64,000 nucleotides of DNA from CAUZIZ01 sp965218775 (lineage in GTDB: Bacteria > Acidobacteriota > UBA6911 > RPQK01 > JAJDTT01): contig CBDCLS010000006.1 of NCBI GenBank assembly GCA_965218775.1, forward strand, positions 558,001 through 622,000. The letters are read 5' to 3'. Both the position numbers and the translations under genes were made by a program. Shown piece by piece: positions 63,154 through 64,000 of the stretch. The notes beneath the pieces were generated by a model. The model worked only from the letters and a program-made list of their open reading frames with translations. It was not told where the DNA came from and did not search any database. The stretch's first letter is position 1. Every line of letters starts with the position of its first letter.

Positions 63154-64000
63154 ACGCCACCCACCTGATCGCCCGTTTCGTCGAGGGATTTTTCCACGAC
63201 TACCTCGCCGGACAAAGGGGGCTGAGTCGCAATACCATTGTTAGTTACCGGGACGCTCTGAAGCTCTTTCTCCGCTTTGCCCGTGAGCGTCTGGGCAAAC
63301 CCGTCGATAAGCTCACCGTCGAGGACGTCGACCACCAAGTGGTCACCGCCTTTCTGGAGCACCTCGAAGTCTCCCGAGGCAATAGCCCTCGAACGCGCAA
63401 CAACCGGCTGGCTGCCCTGCATAGTTTCTTCCGCTATGTGGGCGAACAAGAGCCGTTGCTCTTGGGCCGCTCTCAGCGCATCTGCGCCATTCCCCTGAAG
63501 CGGACCGAGCACCGAACTATCGACTATCTCGAGGATCAGGAGCTGCGGGCTCTGCTCGAGAGCGTCGATCAGAGCTCGCGAAACGGCCGGCGAGATTATG
63601 CCCTGCTCCTGTTTCTGTACAACACCGGTGCCCGGGTTCAAGAAGCGGTCGACCTCGAGCGGACCGACTTACGTCTGGAGGCCCCGTTCCAGGTCCGCCT
63701 CACCGGCAAAGGCAACAAAGAGCGCGTCTGCCCGCTCTGGCCCGAGACGGTGGCCGCCTTGCAAACCTATCTGGGGGGCCGAGATCCCGATCCCGCGGAC
63801 GTGCCCTCTGTTTTTGTCAATGCCCAGGGCCGGCCGATTACCCGTTTTGGGATTCGCTATATTGTGCGTCGACACGGAGCCCAAGCGGCACAGAGCTGTC
63901 CTTCGATCCAAGCCAAGCGCCTCAGTCCTCACCTGCTGAGACACTCGACGGCGATGCACCTTCTACAGTCGGGCAACGATCTCAGTGTCGTCAAGGACTG
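63150..64000 (+). CDS. RIT tyrosine recombinase C (3-prime end outside window)
   Basis: ATG 63150 overlaps the stop of B (ATGA). 283 residues are visible: core-binding domain (RGLSRNTIVSYRDALKLFL, RTRNNRLAALHSFFRY), Arg in NTGARVQEAVDLERTDL, Lys in TGKGNKERVCPL, and HLLRHSTAMHLLQSG (HxxR). The Tyr nucleophile lies beyond the edge. Confidence 0.9.
   Translation, partial: MNATHLIARFVEGFFHDYLAGQRGLSRNTIVSYRDALKLFLRFARERLGKPVDKLTVEDVDHQVVTAFLEHLEVSRGNSPRTRNNRLAALHSFFRYVGEQEPLLLGRSQRICAIPLKRTEHRTIDYLEDQELRALLESVDQSSRNGRRDYALLLFLYNTGARVQEAVDLERTDLRLEAPFQVRLTGKGNKERVCPLWPETVAALQTYLGGRDPDPADVPSVFVNAQGRPITRFGIRYIVRRHGAQAAQSCPSIQAKRLSPHLLRHSTAMHLLQSGNDLSVVKD

Larger units (their letters stand above)
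60740..64000 (+). mobile_element. RIT element (recombinases in trio), right end outside window
   Basis: Three tyrosine recombinase genes in tandem with tiny or overlapping junctions (2-bp gap, then ATGA overlap) define a RIT element. The left border is not certain; ATGTGAAG repeats and an inverted CTTCAC lie at 60752-60817. No other gene is visible in 60703-60910. Confidence 0.8.

Overview
The window looks like accessory chromosome of an Acidobacteriota-like bacterium (inference). The signs are Pkn-type Ser/Thr kinases with C-terminal PD40 propellers that start MIGQ-ISHY and use TTG or GTG codons, a PQQ-propeller protein with EF-hand loops, S9 peptidase, SSS symporters, BNR sialidases, a DUF1501 scrap and a family of secreted beta-rich proteins. 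There is no rRNA, ribosomal-protein or other core block, and no CRISPR array.

Left part (1-27 kb): two alpha/beta hydrolases, an S9 peptidase, and a PQQ-propeller gene split by an IS256 copy with an exact 8-bp duplication. Next is a nest in which ISKra4 sits inside IS30, IS30 sits in a dispersed repeat and a MITE follows, then ISNCY copy 1, an SSS symporter and two tandem receptor-like kinases separated by an IS630 element. A frameshifted glycosidase-like gene and a hypothetical gene follow.

Middle (27-46 kb): six paralogous secreted proteins (27831, 28943, 30728, 32111, 42800, 44314) are interleaved with repeats, a 3-prime tRNA-Arg fragment, a P27 terminase scrap (together a probable decayed prophage or island edge), ISNCY copy 2, a chimeric kinase/PDZ/GAF gene and a Tat-exported enolase-superfamily enzyme.

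Right part (46-64 kb): a dense graveyard of gene fragments (sensor domain, BlaI, group II intron RT, TPR, GH2, SSS, DUF1501, kinase, FHA, FGGY kinase, HsdR) surrounds a few intact genes: a PilZ-AraC regulator, an aldo/keto reductase, a sialidase and an epimerase. Beyond 58.1 kb lies an integron-type cassette array without a visible integrase (two good attC sites and one degenerate site, a broken PIN toxin with its small partner, and a zinc-ribbon hypothetical). One cassette carries an IS256 copy. The window ends inside a RIT element with three overlapping tyrosine recombinases.

Two features tie the window together. A dispersed intergenic repeat, here called R1, occurs at least 12 times around a 17-bp core close to GAATGTCCGCTTTTAGG, and a 138-182 bp MITE sits at the same point of the core in four copies and in both orientations. 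A conserved promoter/leader recurs with Pkn-type kinase genes or their fragments. Many truncated genes stop at or near these repeats, which suggests (inference) that repeat-mediated rearrangement built the mosaic. Names R1, R2, R3 and MITE are labels used only in this annotation.
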